This document shows, in pieces, positions 7,003-14,098 of a stretch of DNA of 20,720 nt (positions are counted from its first letter, which is position 1; each line of letters starts with the position of its first letter). The notes under the pieces were generated by a model that was not told the DNA's origin, made no database searches, and saw only the letters and a list, made by a program, of their open reading frames with translations. The stretch lies in assembly GCA_947523045.1 (NCBI GenBank), contig CANNUR010000027.1:1-20720 (forward strand), in the 5' to 3' direction. The position numbers and the translations under genes are program-made. This DNA is from an uncultured Prosthecobacter sp. GTDB taxonomy: Bacteria > Verrucomicrobiota > Verrucomicrobiia > Verrucomicrobiales > Verrucomicrobiaceae.

Positions 7003-7469
7003 GCCTGCGCCTCGCCGCCATCGTCGCCACCGATGCCCGCCGGGTCATCGGTCATCAGGGCGCGCTGCCCTGGCATCATCCGGAGGACCTGAAGTTCTTC
7101 AAGCGCACCACCCTCGGTCACCCGGTGCTGATGGGGCGCACGACCTTTGAATCGATCGGCCGGCCGCTGCCGGGTCGCCACAACCTCGTGCTCAGTCGCC
7201 CGATGCCGCCGCGCGAGGGCATCACCGTGCTGCGCGACCTCACCGAACTCGACGCCACCTGTCCGGGGGGCGAGCGACTCTTTGTCATCGGCGGCGCCCA
7301 GGTCTACGCCGAACTGCTGCCGCAGTGCGACGAGTTGTATCTGACCCTGGTGGCGGGCGAGCACGAGGGCGACGCCTTTTTTCCGCCTTACGAGGCCTTG
7401 TTTGAGTTGAAGGAAGTCCTTGGCCAGGCCGAGGGGCTGGAGTTTCGCCGGTACGAGCGCCGGCGCTGA
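6999..7469 (+). CDS. folA: Dihydrofolate reductase
   Basis: A 156-residue enzyme that reduces dihydrofolate to tetrahydrofolate with NADPH in the cytoplasm. Family landmarks are present in order: VIGHQGALPW (16-25), the substrate-binding acid Asp30 in HHPEDLKFFK (equivalent to E. coli Asp27), HPVLMGRTTFESIGRPLPGR (41-60), the LVLSR strand and the VIGGAQVYAELLP cofactor loop. The C-terminus has the expected EGDAFFPPY motif. Length and motifs are normal, so it should be active. It overlaps the upstream secreted sialidase-like gene by four bases, an unusual partner for a folate gene. Thymidylate synthase, the common neighbour, is not in the window. Confidence 0.95.
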   Translation: MSLRLAAIVATDARRVIGHQGALPWHHPEDLKFFKRTTLGHPVLMGRTTFESIGRPLPGRHNLVLSRPMPPREGITVLRDLTELDATCPGGERLFVIGGAQVYAELLPQCDELYLTLVAGEHEGDAFFPPYEALFELKEVLGQAEGLEFRRYERRR

Positions 7470-7545
7470 GTGTGACTTTGCGGTTGCGCGGGACGGCGTT
7501 TCGCTGTGCGATAGAAGCGGAAGCCCACCCCCGTCCTGTACCGCC

Positions 7546-8868
7546 ATGTCCATCCCTCCCACGCTCCTGCGCGCCTGCGCCGCCGTCCTTCTGCTTGCCA
7601 CCGGTCTCGGCGCCCAGCCGGCGACGACGCCGCTGTTCTGGCCGGATCGCACCGGACCGACGAATGACGGCATCGTGCCGGCCGCCGAGGCCGCGCGCCT
7701 GCCGCTGGAATGGGATGCCGCCACCGGCAAGAACATCGTTTGGAAGACCGACCTTGAGGGCGAGGGGCACAGCACGCCGGTGATTGGTGGCGACCTCATC
7801 TGGTTCACCAGCGCCACCGAGGATGGCAAGACGCAGTTCGTCTATGGCATCGACCGCCAGACCGGCAAGGTCGTGCACCACCTGCCGCTGTTTGAAAACG
7901 CCACGCCTGAGGATCTCGGCAACCCGCTCAACAACTACGCCGCGCCCTCGCCGGTGCTGGAGGCCGATGCCCTCTACGTGCACTTTGGCACCTACGGCAC
8001 CGCCCGGATCGATCCGGTCACCGCCCGCGTCGTTTGGCAGCGACGCGACATCAATGTCAGCCATTACCGCGGCCCGGGCAGTTCGCCGATCGTTCATGGC
8101 GACCTGCTCATCCTCACCTTCGACGGCATCAACGCCCAGTTTGTCACCGCGCTCGACAAGCGCACCGGTGCCACCGTCTGGAAGACCGAACGCACCACGG
8201 ATTATGGCGATCTCGATGCCAACGGCAAGCCGACCCGCGGCGGCGACATGCGCAAGGCCTACCACACGCCGACGGTGTTCGACCTCGCCGGTCGTTCCAC
8301 CCTGGTGAGCATCGGTTCGCGCGCCGCCTTCGGGTACGACCCGGCCACCGGCAAGGAACTGTGGACGATCCGGCATGGCGGTTTCAACGCCGCCATCCGG
8401 CCGCTGCTGCATGAGAACGTCCTCATCCTCAACACCGGCTCCGAGCGCGCCCACACCCTCGGCGTGCGCGTTGATGACCGCATGCAGGGCGACATCACCG
8501 ACAGCCATATCCTTTGGACGCGCGAGAAGCGCAACGCCAGCGAGGCCGGCCCCGTGCTGGTCAACGGACTGCTCTTCCAGGTCACCCGCGGCGGCATCGT
8601 TTCGTGCACGCGCCCGCTCACGGGCGAGGACGTCTGGGAGGACCGCCTCAACGGTCAGCACCTGCCGGGGCCGATCGCAGCCGGCGACCGCCTGTATTTC
8701 TGCAATGACCGCGGCGAAACCCACGTCGTGCGCGCGGCGGCCACCTTCGAAATCCTCGCCCGCAACGTCCTGCCGGATCCGATCTCGGCGGGCATGGCTG
8801 TTGCCGATGGCGCCCTATTCATCCGCACCAAGAAGGCGCTCTTCAAGATCGCCGCTCCGGCCCCGTGA
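7546..8868 (+). CDS. Secreted PQQ-type beta-propeller repeat protein
   Basis: A 440-residue protein with a signal peptide (residues 1-23, LLLATGLGAQ). The body carries repeated blade signatures of the PQQ-like propeller: GIDRQTGKVV, RIDPVTARVVWQ, ALDKRTGATVW, GYDPATGKELW and RPLTGEDVWE. The spacing suggests seven or eight blades. Such proteins are common in Planctomycetes and Verrucomicrobia and mostly lack enzyme activity; no quinone-dehydrogenase catalytic cysteine pair is visible. It probably binds partner proteins or polymers outside the cytoplasm. The start at 7546 has no Shine-Dalgarno sequence; TTGCGC at 7484-7489 with TGCGAT at 7507-7512 (17-base spacer) is a weak promoter candidate. 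It is followed by a possible terminator at 8908-8937. Confidence 0.85.
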   Translation: MSIPPTLLRACAAVLLLATGLGAQPATTPLFWPDRTGPTNDGIVPAAEAARLPLEWDAATGKNIVWKTDLEGEGHSTPVIGGDLIWFTSATEDGKTQFVYGIDRQTGKVVHHLPLFENATPEDLGNPLNNYAAPSPVLEADALYVHFGTYGTARIDPVTARVVWQRRDINVSHYRGPGSSPIVHGDLLILTFDGINAQFVTALDKRTGATVWKTERTTDYGDLDANGKPTRGGDMRKAYHTPTVFDLAGRSTLVSIGSRAAFGYDPATGKELWTIRHGGFNAAIRPLLHENVLILNTGSERAHTLGVRVDDRMQGDITDSHILWTREKRNASEAGPVLVNGLLFQVTRGGIVSCTRPLTGEDVWEDRLNGQHLPGPIAAGDRLYFCNDRGETHVVRAAATFEILARNVLPDPISAGMAVADGALFIRTKKALFKIAAPAP

Positions 8869-8907
8869 ATGACCATGCCATGTGCATACATTCGCCCGGG
8901 AAGGTGA

Positions 8908-8937
8908 AAAGAAAACGCCGCTCGCGGGCGCTTCTTT
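8908..8937 (+). terminator. Possible terminator after the PQQ-propeller gene
   Basis: AAAGAA and CGCC on the left pair with GGCG and TTCTTT on the right, with a small internal loop. The T-rich right arm follows the GC core. It lies 39 bases after the stop at 8868. The stem is imperfect. Confidence 0.35.
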
Positions 8938-9008
8938 CCAGAGAGTGTGGGAATGTGGAAAACTTCGTTCGAGAAGCATAAAAGCGTCGCAAAGTTCACG
9001 GTTGGTGT

Positions 9009-9014
9009 TATGCT
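9009..9014 (+). promoter_or_regulatory. Candidate extended -10 element (TGTTATGCT)
   Basis: TATGCT preceded by TG and one base lies 10 bases before the ATG at 9025. No good -35 is seen (GTCGCA at 8986-8991 is at 17 bases). If used, the mRNA leader would be only a few bases long. Confidence 0.35.
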
Positions 9015-9024
9015 CCAAGCCTCT

Positions 9025-9348
9025 ATGGCTACGACACCGACTCGCAAAACACGTTTCTCCCGCCGCGTCCCCGACCATGTGACCGACGAGCTCGTCAATG
9101 TCCTTTCCGGAGGCGAGACCCTTGAGTTCAACGCGCTCTTCAAGCTGGTCTACGACAATTTGAAACTCAAGAATGCGGTCAGCGGTGGCGAGGAGATGCT
9201 CCGCCTGCGCTCCTACGAGAAGCTGCAGGGTCTGGTCAGCCGGGGCCTCTGTGCCAAGGTGGGCAAGACCTACCGCGGCCTCGAAGGCCTGCGTGCCGCC
9301 CATCAGGCCACCATCGCCGCCCGCACCGCCGCTGTCGCGGCCCGCTGA
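9025..9348 (+). CDS. Small basic winged-helix-like protein of unknown function
   Basis: A 107-residue protein. The N-terminus is basic (TPTRKTRFSRR), followed by helix-forming DHVTDELVNVLSGGE and FNALFKLVYDNLKLKN. The C-terminal part, MLRLRSYEKLQGLVSRG followed by LCAKVGKTYRGLEG, looks like the recognition helix and wing of a winged helix. It ends in an Ala-rich tail. This suggests a small nucleic-acid-binding protein, but I do not recognise a named family. It stands alone: its own candidate promoter lies before it and a strong intrinsic terminator follows 19 bases after its stop. Upstream in-frame starts near 8947 would add about 26 residues of unconvincing sequence; the ATG at 9025 is preferred. 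Confidence 0.7.
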   Translation: MATTPTRKTRFSRRVPDHVTDELVNVLSGGETLEFNALFKLVYDNLKLKNAVSGGEEMLRLRSYEKLQGLVSRGLCAKVGKTYRGLEGLRAAHQATIAARTAAVAAR

Positions 9349-9367
9349 TCCGGCGTCTTCCCCTCCC

Positions 9368-9398
9368 GGCCGTCCTCCTCATGGGGGACGGCCTTTTT
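9368..9398 (+). terminator. Strong intrinsic terminator
   Basis: An 11-base-pair stem (9368-9378 with 9383-9393, one T-G wobble) with a four-base TCAT loop, followed by TTTTT at 9394-9398. It ends the small winged-helix-like gene. Confidence 0.9.
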
Positions 9399-9513
9399 CA
9401 TGCCCGGATGAGGCGACCCGGGGAAGGGGAGACGGGAAGCCGCGGCCCAGTGCGCCCGGCGGCCAGGCGGGACCGTACTTGCATGGTCTGTCGTCAGGCG
9501 AGGGCAGGGCGCC

Positions 9514-9873
9514 TCAGCCGACCCGCGGCAGGGCCTGGATGAAGAGGTGGAAGAACTCCTGTTCCTCGGCCGGCGTGCCGTCGGCTTCGAGCACGGTGCG
9601 GATCGCCGCACAGGCCTCCTTCTGGGCGGTGGCCCCGGCGAACTCGGCGGCGCGTTCCGCCAGGTAGTCCATCATGGCGTCGTCGCTGTCGGCGGCCTCG
9701 CGGGCGCGCTCGAACGAGGCTTCGATGAATTCTGCACGGCCCCGCACCGGCTTCCAGCCGCGCTGGACGAAGCCCTGCTGGATGAGGTCTTCCTCGGTCA
9801 GTGAAACCAGGGCGTCGGCATGGATGGCGAGGGCGAGGATGTCGAAAAGGGCTTCGCGCTGCGTCTGGGTCAT
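9514..9873 (-). CDS. TerB-like small helical protein
   Basis: A 119-residue all-helical protein. Its pattern, AIHADALVSLTEEDLI near residues 17-31 and TVLEADGTPAEEQEFFHLF near 93-111, is the 'ADG...E' double motif of the TerB-like (tellurite-resistance B) fold, in which acidic residues may bind metal. Function in single-gene contexts is unknown. It is divergent from the pseudokinase gene and convergent with the small winged-helix-like gene. A promoter-like pair, TTGTTG and TAAAAC with a 17-base spacer, lies at 9880-9908 on the minus strand, only six bases before the start codon. Fold assignment is by pattern and could be wrong; no tellurite genes are nearby. Confidence 0.6.
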   Translation of the reverse strand: MTQTQREALFDILALAIHADALVSLTEEDLIQQGFVQRGWKPVRGRAEFIEASFERAREAADSDDAMMDYLAERAAEFAGATAQKEACAAIRTVLEADGTPAEEQEFFHLFIQALPRVG

Positions 9874-9879
9874 GCCCTC

Positions 9880-9908
9880 GTTTTAGCGGAAGCTGGCGTT
9901 GGCAACAA
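9880..9908 (-). promoter_or_regulatory. Candidate promoter of the TerB-like gene
   Basis: On the minus strand TTGTTG (9908-9903) and TAAAAC (9885-9880) are separated by 17 bases. The -10 ends six bases before the ATG at 9873, so the transcript would have almost no leader. Confidence 0.4.
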
Positions 9909-10024
9909 GGCGGCATTTGCGGGTGTCGCAAAAAGCCGCGCGGATGGCGAACTCGACCGAGTCCGTCCTTGAAAAGCGCCCCGGAGGCCGGACACTGGCC
10001 CTCACCCCCGTCCCACGCAGGCCC

Positions 10025-12115
10025 ATGCCGGAACCCAGCCTCTTCAGACATTATCAAATCGTCCAGAACGCGGACGAGGGCAATGTCGAGCTTGTCCGCG
10101 ACAGCCGTCAGGTGGCGGTGCTCGCCTTCGACATGCGGCGCATGGAGTTTGTCCACTGCCACGTCCTGCTGGAGCCGCTGACCGACGGGGCGGCTTACGA
10201 CGAGGCCTGCCGGCGCCTGCGCCAGTCCGGCCATCCGCTGCTGGCGCGCCTGCTCGATTTCGGCGTCGACGAGGGCAATCCCTACTACATCACCAGCCAT
10301 GTCGATGGCGAGACGCTGCAGGGCTATCTGGCACGCCAGAACGCCTTGCCGGCCTGGATGGCGGCCGCCGTTTCCTACGAGGCGCTCAAGGCCGCCGCTG
10401 CCCTGCTCGGCCGCGGCGGTGTCCTGCCCGCCGCCGTGCTCGACAGCCTGCGCGTCGTGCAGGCCGGTGCCAGCGAACTGCAGGTGCGGGTCAGCGATTT
10501 TCAGCTCACCCGTGAAGCGGTCAGTGCGCGGCCCATGGTCAGCGCTTTCGACAAGGCGGCGCGCCAATTGCGCGGCTTTCTCCAGGAACTCGTCCACACC
10601 TCCGCCGACTCGGCTCCGACCGCTGACCTGGCCCCATTGCTTGCCGCCTGCCTGAGCGCCGCCAGCCCGGGGTCGCTCGATGCCCTGCGCGTGCTGCGCC
10701 GCGAGATCGGCCGACTCGAGTTGCCCGGCGGCGAGATCGCCCCCGAACAGCGCCCGCGCCCCCTGCTGGCCCCGCAACTGCCCGCCCTGCAGGAGGTCGC
10801 CCGCGCCCTCGCCCCGGCCGTGCGCGCGCTCAGCCAGCGCCTCGATCCCGCCAATCCCTACGCGCTGCGCGGGGAACTGGCCGAGAGCGGCCGCGCCGTG
10901 CTCATGGAGGCGCTACCGCCCGCCCGCCTGGCCGGCACCCGCCCGCTCGAACTCTGCCGCCGTGTGCACGCGCTTCAGGGCGGTGCGTTGCCCGTTCTGC
11001 CGGTGCTGCGCATTGCGGAGGCGGATGGCCTGGCCTGCCTCGCCGAGGGCCTGCCCGAAGGGCCGTCGCTCGCCGACATCCTGCGCGCTCGCCAGGCGCT
11101 CGAACCTGCTGAAATTCATCTCCTGCTCGGCCGCATTGATGCCGCCTTGTCCGCCCTGGAACCGGCCGGCCTGGAAATGGCTCGCCTGCGCCTCGACGAC
11201 CTTTTCCTCTGCCCGCAGGCCGCGCAGACCGGCCCCGGCGCCGCTGCCCTGCTCGAAGCCCGGCTCGACGACTGGCCGGAGTGGTCGCTGCGGCTGCGCG
11301 TGCATCCGACCCTGGCCGCCCTCGCCGGTCGCGGTCTGGATCCTGCCTTCCTGCTGCCGCCCACCGCCGCCGGCCACTGGGGCGCTCCTTGGCTGGCCGC
11401 CCTCGGTCGACTGCTCATCGGCAGTGGCACCCGCTCCAACCGCGCCGCGCCCGAGCGCGAGGCCCTGGTGCGCCTGCTCGATGCCGAGATCCTCGACGGC
11501 GCGCCCACCGGCAGTCGCGCCGCGCTGCTCGCCCGCATTGGCGCCCTTTTCCCCGCCCGCGTTGCCCCGGCGCCGGTGCCCGTTCCGGAAGTTCCGGTCG
11601 TGCGCCCCCGCACCGTGCCGCTGGTCCCGGTCGGTCCCAAGCCCGCCGCGCCGACCGGTGGCGCCCTCACCAGCGGCCTGCCCACCGAGCCGGCCGAGCA
11701 GCCGACCATTGGCTTTGCCGAACTGCTCTTCCGCGACACTGCCGTCGTCGAGTCCGGCGGCCCCGGTGGCTGGACCAAGACCGCCGTCGACGCGCCGCCG
11801 ACGATTCATCCCGAGGAGGTGCTGCTGCCCGAGAACGAGTACGTGCCGCTGTGGCTGCGGGCCTCTGTTTTCATCGGCGGATCGATGATCCTCGGCGCCC
11901 TGCTCGCCCATTTCCTCGGCGCCGCGCCCTGGCGGACCCCAATGCCGAAGGCTGCGCCGCCCGTGCCCTCCCTGGGCAAGTCGGTGCCGGACGCGCCTGC
12001 CGCGCCTGCGCCCGAGGTGCCCGCCCTGCCGCCCGAGGCAACGCCCGCGCCCGGTCCGTCCCTGCTCGCCCGGCCTCCGGGCCTGAAGGACGAGATCACC
12101 GGCGCCAGACCCTGA
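10025..12115 (+). CDS. Tandem pseudokinase-like membrane protein
   Basis: A 696-residue protein. Residues ~10-230 follow the plan of a Ser/Thr kinase: HPLLARLLDFGVDEGNPYYI (70-89), HVDGETLQGYL (92-102), GRGGVLPAAVL (129-139) where HRD should be, VSDFQLT (156-162) where DFG should be, and a C-lobe-like FDKAARQLRGFLQELV. The catalytic Lys (VAVL), HRD Asp and DFG Gly are replaced, so it should not phosphorylate. A second degenerate copy spans ~273-470 (LAEGLPEGPSLADILRARQA, LRLDDLFL, APWLAALGRLLIG). A Pro-rich linker, one membrane helix near 609-633 and a Pro/Ala-rich tail follow. The start at 10025 matches the domain edge; in-frame upstream starts up to 9899 are possible. Probably a membrane scaffold or sensor; partner unknown. 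Confidence 0.7.
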   Translation: MPEPSLFRHYQIVQNADEGNVELVRDSRQVAVLAFDMRRMEFVHCHVLLEPLTDGAAYDEACRRLRQSGHPLLARLLDFGVDEGNPYYITSHVDGETLQGYLARQNALPAWMAAAVSYEALKAAAALLGRGGVLPAAVLDSLRVVQAGASELQVRVSDFQLTREAVSARPMVSAFDKAARQLRGFLQELVHTSADSAPTADLAPLLAACLSAASPGSLDALRVLRREIGRLELPGGEIAPEQRPRPLLAPQLPALQEVARALAPAVRALSQRLDPANPYALRGELAESGRAVLMEALPPARLAGTRPLELCRRVHALQGGALPVLPVLRIAEADGLACLAEGLPEGPSLADILRARQALEPAEIHLLLGRIDAALSALEPAGLEMARLRLDDLFLCPQAAQTGPGAAALLEARLDDWPEWSLRLRVHPTLAALAGRGLDPAFLLPPTAAGHWGAPWLAALGRLLIGSGTRSNRAAPEREALVRLLDAEILDGAPTGSRAALLARIGALFPARVAPAPVPVPEVPVVRPRTVPLVPVGPKPAAPTGGALTSGLPTEPAEQPTIGFAELLFRDTAVVESGGPGGWTKTAVDAPPTIHPEEVLLPENEYVPLWLRASVFIGGSMILGALLAHFLGAAPWRTPMPKAAPPVPSLGKSVPDAPAAPAPEVPALPPEATPAPGPSLLARPPGLKDEITGARP

Positions 12116-12167
12116 GTCCGTGCACACTGCAAGAAGCCGCGCCTGTGGCCGTTCCTTCCGCCCATCC

Positions 12168-13025
12168 ATGAAAGCTCTTTTCTGCCTCCTTGCCCTGCTG
12201 GTCGCCACCGCGCCGGCCGCCGAAATCCCCGCCAGCGCCAAGGTCGGTCACTTCTACGCGGGTTGCCAGGCCTACACCTTCCGCCTGTTCTCGGTCATGG
12301 AGGCGATCGACAAGACCGCCCAGGCCGGTGGCAAGACGATTGAATTTTATCCGCGCCAGAAGCTCTCGGCCGAGCAGCCCGACGTGCTGTTCAATCACGA
12401 GTCGCCGCCCGAGGTCATCGCCAAGGTCAAGGCCCGACTGGCTGAGAAGGGCCTGACCGCCGTCGCCTATGGCGTCGTCAAGCTCGGCGCCAACGCCGAG
12501 GAGAACCGCAAGGTCTTCGAGTTCTGCAAGGGCATGGGCATCGGCGTGGTCGTCACCGAGCCGGACGTCAACGCGCTCGACGCCATTGAGGCGCTGGTGA
12601 AGGAATTCGACATCCGCATGGCCATTCACAACCATCCGAAGCGCCCGCTCGACCGCGCCTACCGCTTCTGGGATCCGGAATACATCCTCAGCCTGGTCAA
12701 GGATCGCGACCCGCGCATGGGCGCCTGCGCCGACACCGGCCACTGGGTGCGCTCGGGCCTCGATCCGGTCGAATGCATTCGCCTGCTCAAGGGCCGCATC
12801 TTCGACAGCCACCTCAAGGACCTCAACGAGGCCGGCAATCCGAAGGCCCACGACGTGCCCTACGGCCAGGGTGTCTCCAACGTGCCCGCCATCCTCGCCG
12901 AGTTCCATGCCCAGGGCTACCCCGGTCCGCTGCACGTCGAGTACGAGTCGAACTGGGAAAACAGCGTGCCCGACGTCACCCGCTGCCTCGAGTTCGTCAA
13001 GAACTGGCAGCCGGCCGCGCGCTGA
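12168..13025 (+). CDS. Exported sugar phosphate isomerase/epimerase-like TIM barrel
   Basis: A 285-residue protein of the xylose-isomerase-like TIM-barrel family with an N-terminal signal peptide (residues 1-18, ending PAA-E). The expected metal-site residues are present along the barrel: the glutamate in VTEPD (Glu131), His154/His156 in IHNHPK, Asp189 in ADTGHW, His215 in DSHLKD and the glutamates of HVEYE near 257-260. Members isomerise or epimerise sugars or inositols, or cleave 3-keto-glycosides. Export outside the cytoplasm is common in Planctomycetes and Verrucomicrobia and points to oligosaccharide or polyol use. The start ATG lies 52 bases after the pseudokinase stop, without a clear ribosome-binding site. 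A terminator follows at 13031-13057. Substrate cannot be named. Confidence 0.82.
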   Translation: MKALFCLLALLVATAPAAEIPASAKVGHFYAGCQAYTFRLFSVMEAIDKTAQAGGKTIEFYPRQKLSAEQPDVLFNHESPPEVIAKVKARLAEKGLTAVAYGVVKLGANAEENRKVFEFCKGMGIGVVVTEPDVNALDAIEALVKEFDIRMAIHNHPKRPLDRAYRFWDPEYILSLVKDRDPRMGACADTGHWVRSGLDPVECIRLLKGRIFDSHLKDLNEAGNPKAHDVPYGQGVSNVPAILAEFHAQGYPGPLHVEYESNWENSVPDVTRCLEFVKNWQPAAR

Positions 13026-13030
13026 GCCGG

Positions 13031-13057
13031 TGCCGGTCCCTTACGGTCCGGCATTTT
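13031..13057 (+). terminator. Intrinsic terminator after the TIM-barrel gene
   Basis: TGCCGG (13031-13036) pairs with CCGGCA (13048-13053), followed by TTTT (13054-13057). It lies six bases after the stop codon, between two convergent genes. Confidence 0.65.
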
Positions 13058-13084
13058 CACCACTCGCAGCAGGCCGGTGAAGCC

Positions 13085-13825
13085 TCAGGGCAGTCGCCAA
13101 GCCTGCCGGAGCCGCGCGTACTCCGCCTCGGGCAGCAGCACGTAGTGCGGTGAGGCCTGCGGCCGCAGCCAGCGGATGAGCCGCTCCAGATCCGGGCGCG
13201 CCATCGTCGTGCAACCGGCGCTCGGCACGTCCGGACCGCGGCGCACGTGGAAGAAGATCGCGCTGCCATAACCCGGCGCCACGGGCATCTGGTTGTGGCG
13301 GATCTCCAGCATCCAGGTGTAGGCGGCGTCGCCCAGGCGCATGCGCTGCTTTTCAAACCACGGCGGCACCTGGCGCGGATCAACCCGTACATGGCGATTG
13401 TACTGCGGGTGGTTTGGGTCGTCGATGTAGGCGTCCCAAGGGCCGACCTGCAGGTAGGGCCAGCGACTGCCCGCCGGCGGCTGGGCGGCGTAGCCGAAGA
13501 GCGCGCCGAGTTGGAAAACCCCGGCCGGGGCGCGTCGATCCTTCTCCACCTTCACCGGGGAGGCTCCGCGCGGCGGGGTGAAAACCCCGCGGCCCCAGGC
13601 CAGGCCGGCGCGACCCAGCAGCACCGGCACCTCGCGTTCGAACACCGGGTGCCAGGGCGCGGACGGATGCGGACGTTCAAAGGCCTGCAGCCTTGCCTTC
13701 GAGGCATTCCAGTCGGGCGCACGCGCCACGATCACCTGCTGCACGGCACTGCCGAGCTGGGCGCGCAGAAGATCAGGTTGCAGGGCGCAGAAAAAGACAA
13801 AAATCAGGCAAATGCAGGATCTCAT
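13085..13825 (-). CDS. Exported L,D-transpeptidase (YkuD-type) family protein
   Basis: A 246-residue protein with a signal peptide or lipid-free anchor (residues 1-22, MRSCICLIFVFF then ALQPDLLRA). The YkuD-type catalytic region is recognisable: KDRRAPAGVFQLGALFGY (95-112), GYGSAIFFHVRRG (185-197) with His193, and the active-site PSAGCTTM with Cys205. This matches the 'H...SxGC' pattern of L,D-transpeptidases that cross-link peptidoglycan or attach proteins to it. Sequence between 113 and 180 is aromatic-rich (WPYLQVGPWDAYIDDPNHPQ), as in the branch that includes YafK-like and stand-alone proteins. It acts in the periplasm. The ATG at 13825 gives the signal peptide; longer in-frame starts up to 13954 only add spacer sequence. 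Confidence 0.85.
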   Translation of the reverse strand: MRSCICLIFVFFCALQPDLLRAQLGSAVQQVIVARAPDWNASKARLQAFERPHPSAPWHPVFEREVPVLLGRAGLAWGRGVFTPPRGASPVKVEKDRRAPAGVFQLGALFGYAAQPPAGSRWPYLQVGPWDAYIDDPNHPQYNRHVRVDPRQVPPWFEKQRMRLGDAAYTWMLEIRHNQMPVAPGYGSAIFFHVRRGPDVPSAGCTTMARPDLERLIRWLRPQASPHYVLLPEAEYARLRQAWRLP

Positions 13826-13903
13826 GGCGGGCTTAAAAACTGACGATGAATGGTCTCTGTGATGACATCGTATCCACAGGCGAAGGTTTTTTCCTCTCTT
13901 TCT

Positions 13904-13935
13904 CTTTTTGCTGTTGCCTCCGAGGCGGCAAAAAG
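13904..13935. repeat. Self-complementary inverted repeat, terminator-like on both strands
   Basis: CTTTTTGC (13904-13911) pairs with GCAAAAAG (13928-13935). Inside, GCCT and AGGC pair around a CCG loop. It would form a stem on either strand. It sits in the presumed leader or promoter region of the minus-strand transpeptidase gene. Confidence 0.5.
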
Positions 13936-13951
13936 AATATAACCCAAAAAT

Positions 13952-14033
13952 CAACCCTGTCGGGTAAATGAATTGGCTTCAGGTTTTGGGGGTTTTTTTC
14001 CTGAGCGCCAAATCCGACAGGGTTGTTTTTTTT
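13952..14033 (+). repeat. Long inverted repeat followed by T8: attenuator-like hairpin or small mobile-repeat remnant
   Basis: CAACCCTGTCGG (13952-13963) is perfectly complementary to CCGACAGGGTTG (14014-14025), and eight Ts follow (14026-14033). The 50-base interior can pair further (TTGGC with GCCAA; TCAGG with CCTGA), leaving a G/T-rich loop. No plus-strand gene ends just upstream, because the TIM-barrel gene has its own terminator. The element is therefore either a leader attenuator, a MITE/REP-like insertion, or a terminator for an unseen small RNA. Confidence 0.55.
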
Positions 14034-14056
14034 ATGGGGGGCGCCCCGAGGAAGGC

Positions 14057-14085
14057 TTGTTGAACAACGCGCAAGCGTGGTTATC
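14057..14085 (+). promoter_or_regulatory. Candidate promoter of the lipoprotein gene
   Basis: TTGTTG (14057-14062) and GTTATC (14080-14085) are 17 bases apart. The -10 ends 13 bases before the ATG at 14099, which predicts a leader of about six bases. If this is the promoter, the T8 hairpin lies upstream of transcription and is not an attenuator. Confidence 0.35.
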
Positions 14086-14098
14086 GGTGCGCTTCGCC

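Larger units (their letters stand above)
13826..14098. other. AT-rich divergent intergenic region with two inverted repeats
   Basis: This 273-base stretch separates the minus-strand transpeptidase gene from the plus-strand lipoprotein gene. It is far more AT-rich than the rest of the window. It holds a polypyrimidine tract (~13886-13909), an inverted repeat at 13904-13935, a 12-base perfect inverted repeat at 13952-14025 followed by T8, a GGGGCGCCCC palindrome at 14038-14047, and a promoter-like pair at 14057-14085. Confidence 0.6.

Noticed and set aside
7446..7465. CGCCGG/CCGGCG hairpin at the end of folA
   Set aside because: Lies mostly inside the coding sequence and has no T-run; likely a by-product of GC-rich codons.
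9899..10024. Upstream extension of the pseudokinase gene
   Set aside because: The extra 42 residues are basic and unstructured and overlap the divergent control region; the ATG at 10025 is a better start, though not proven.
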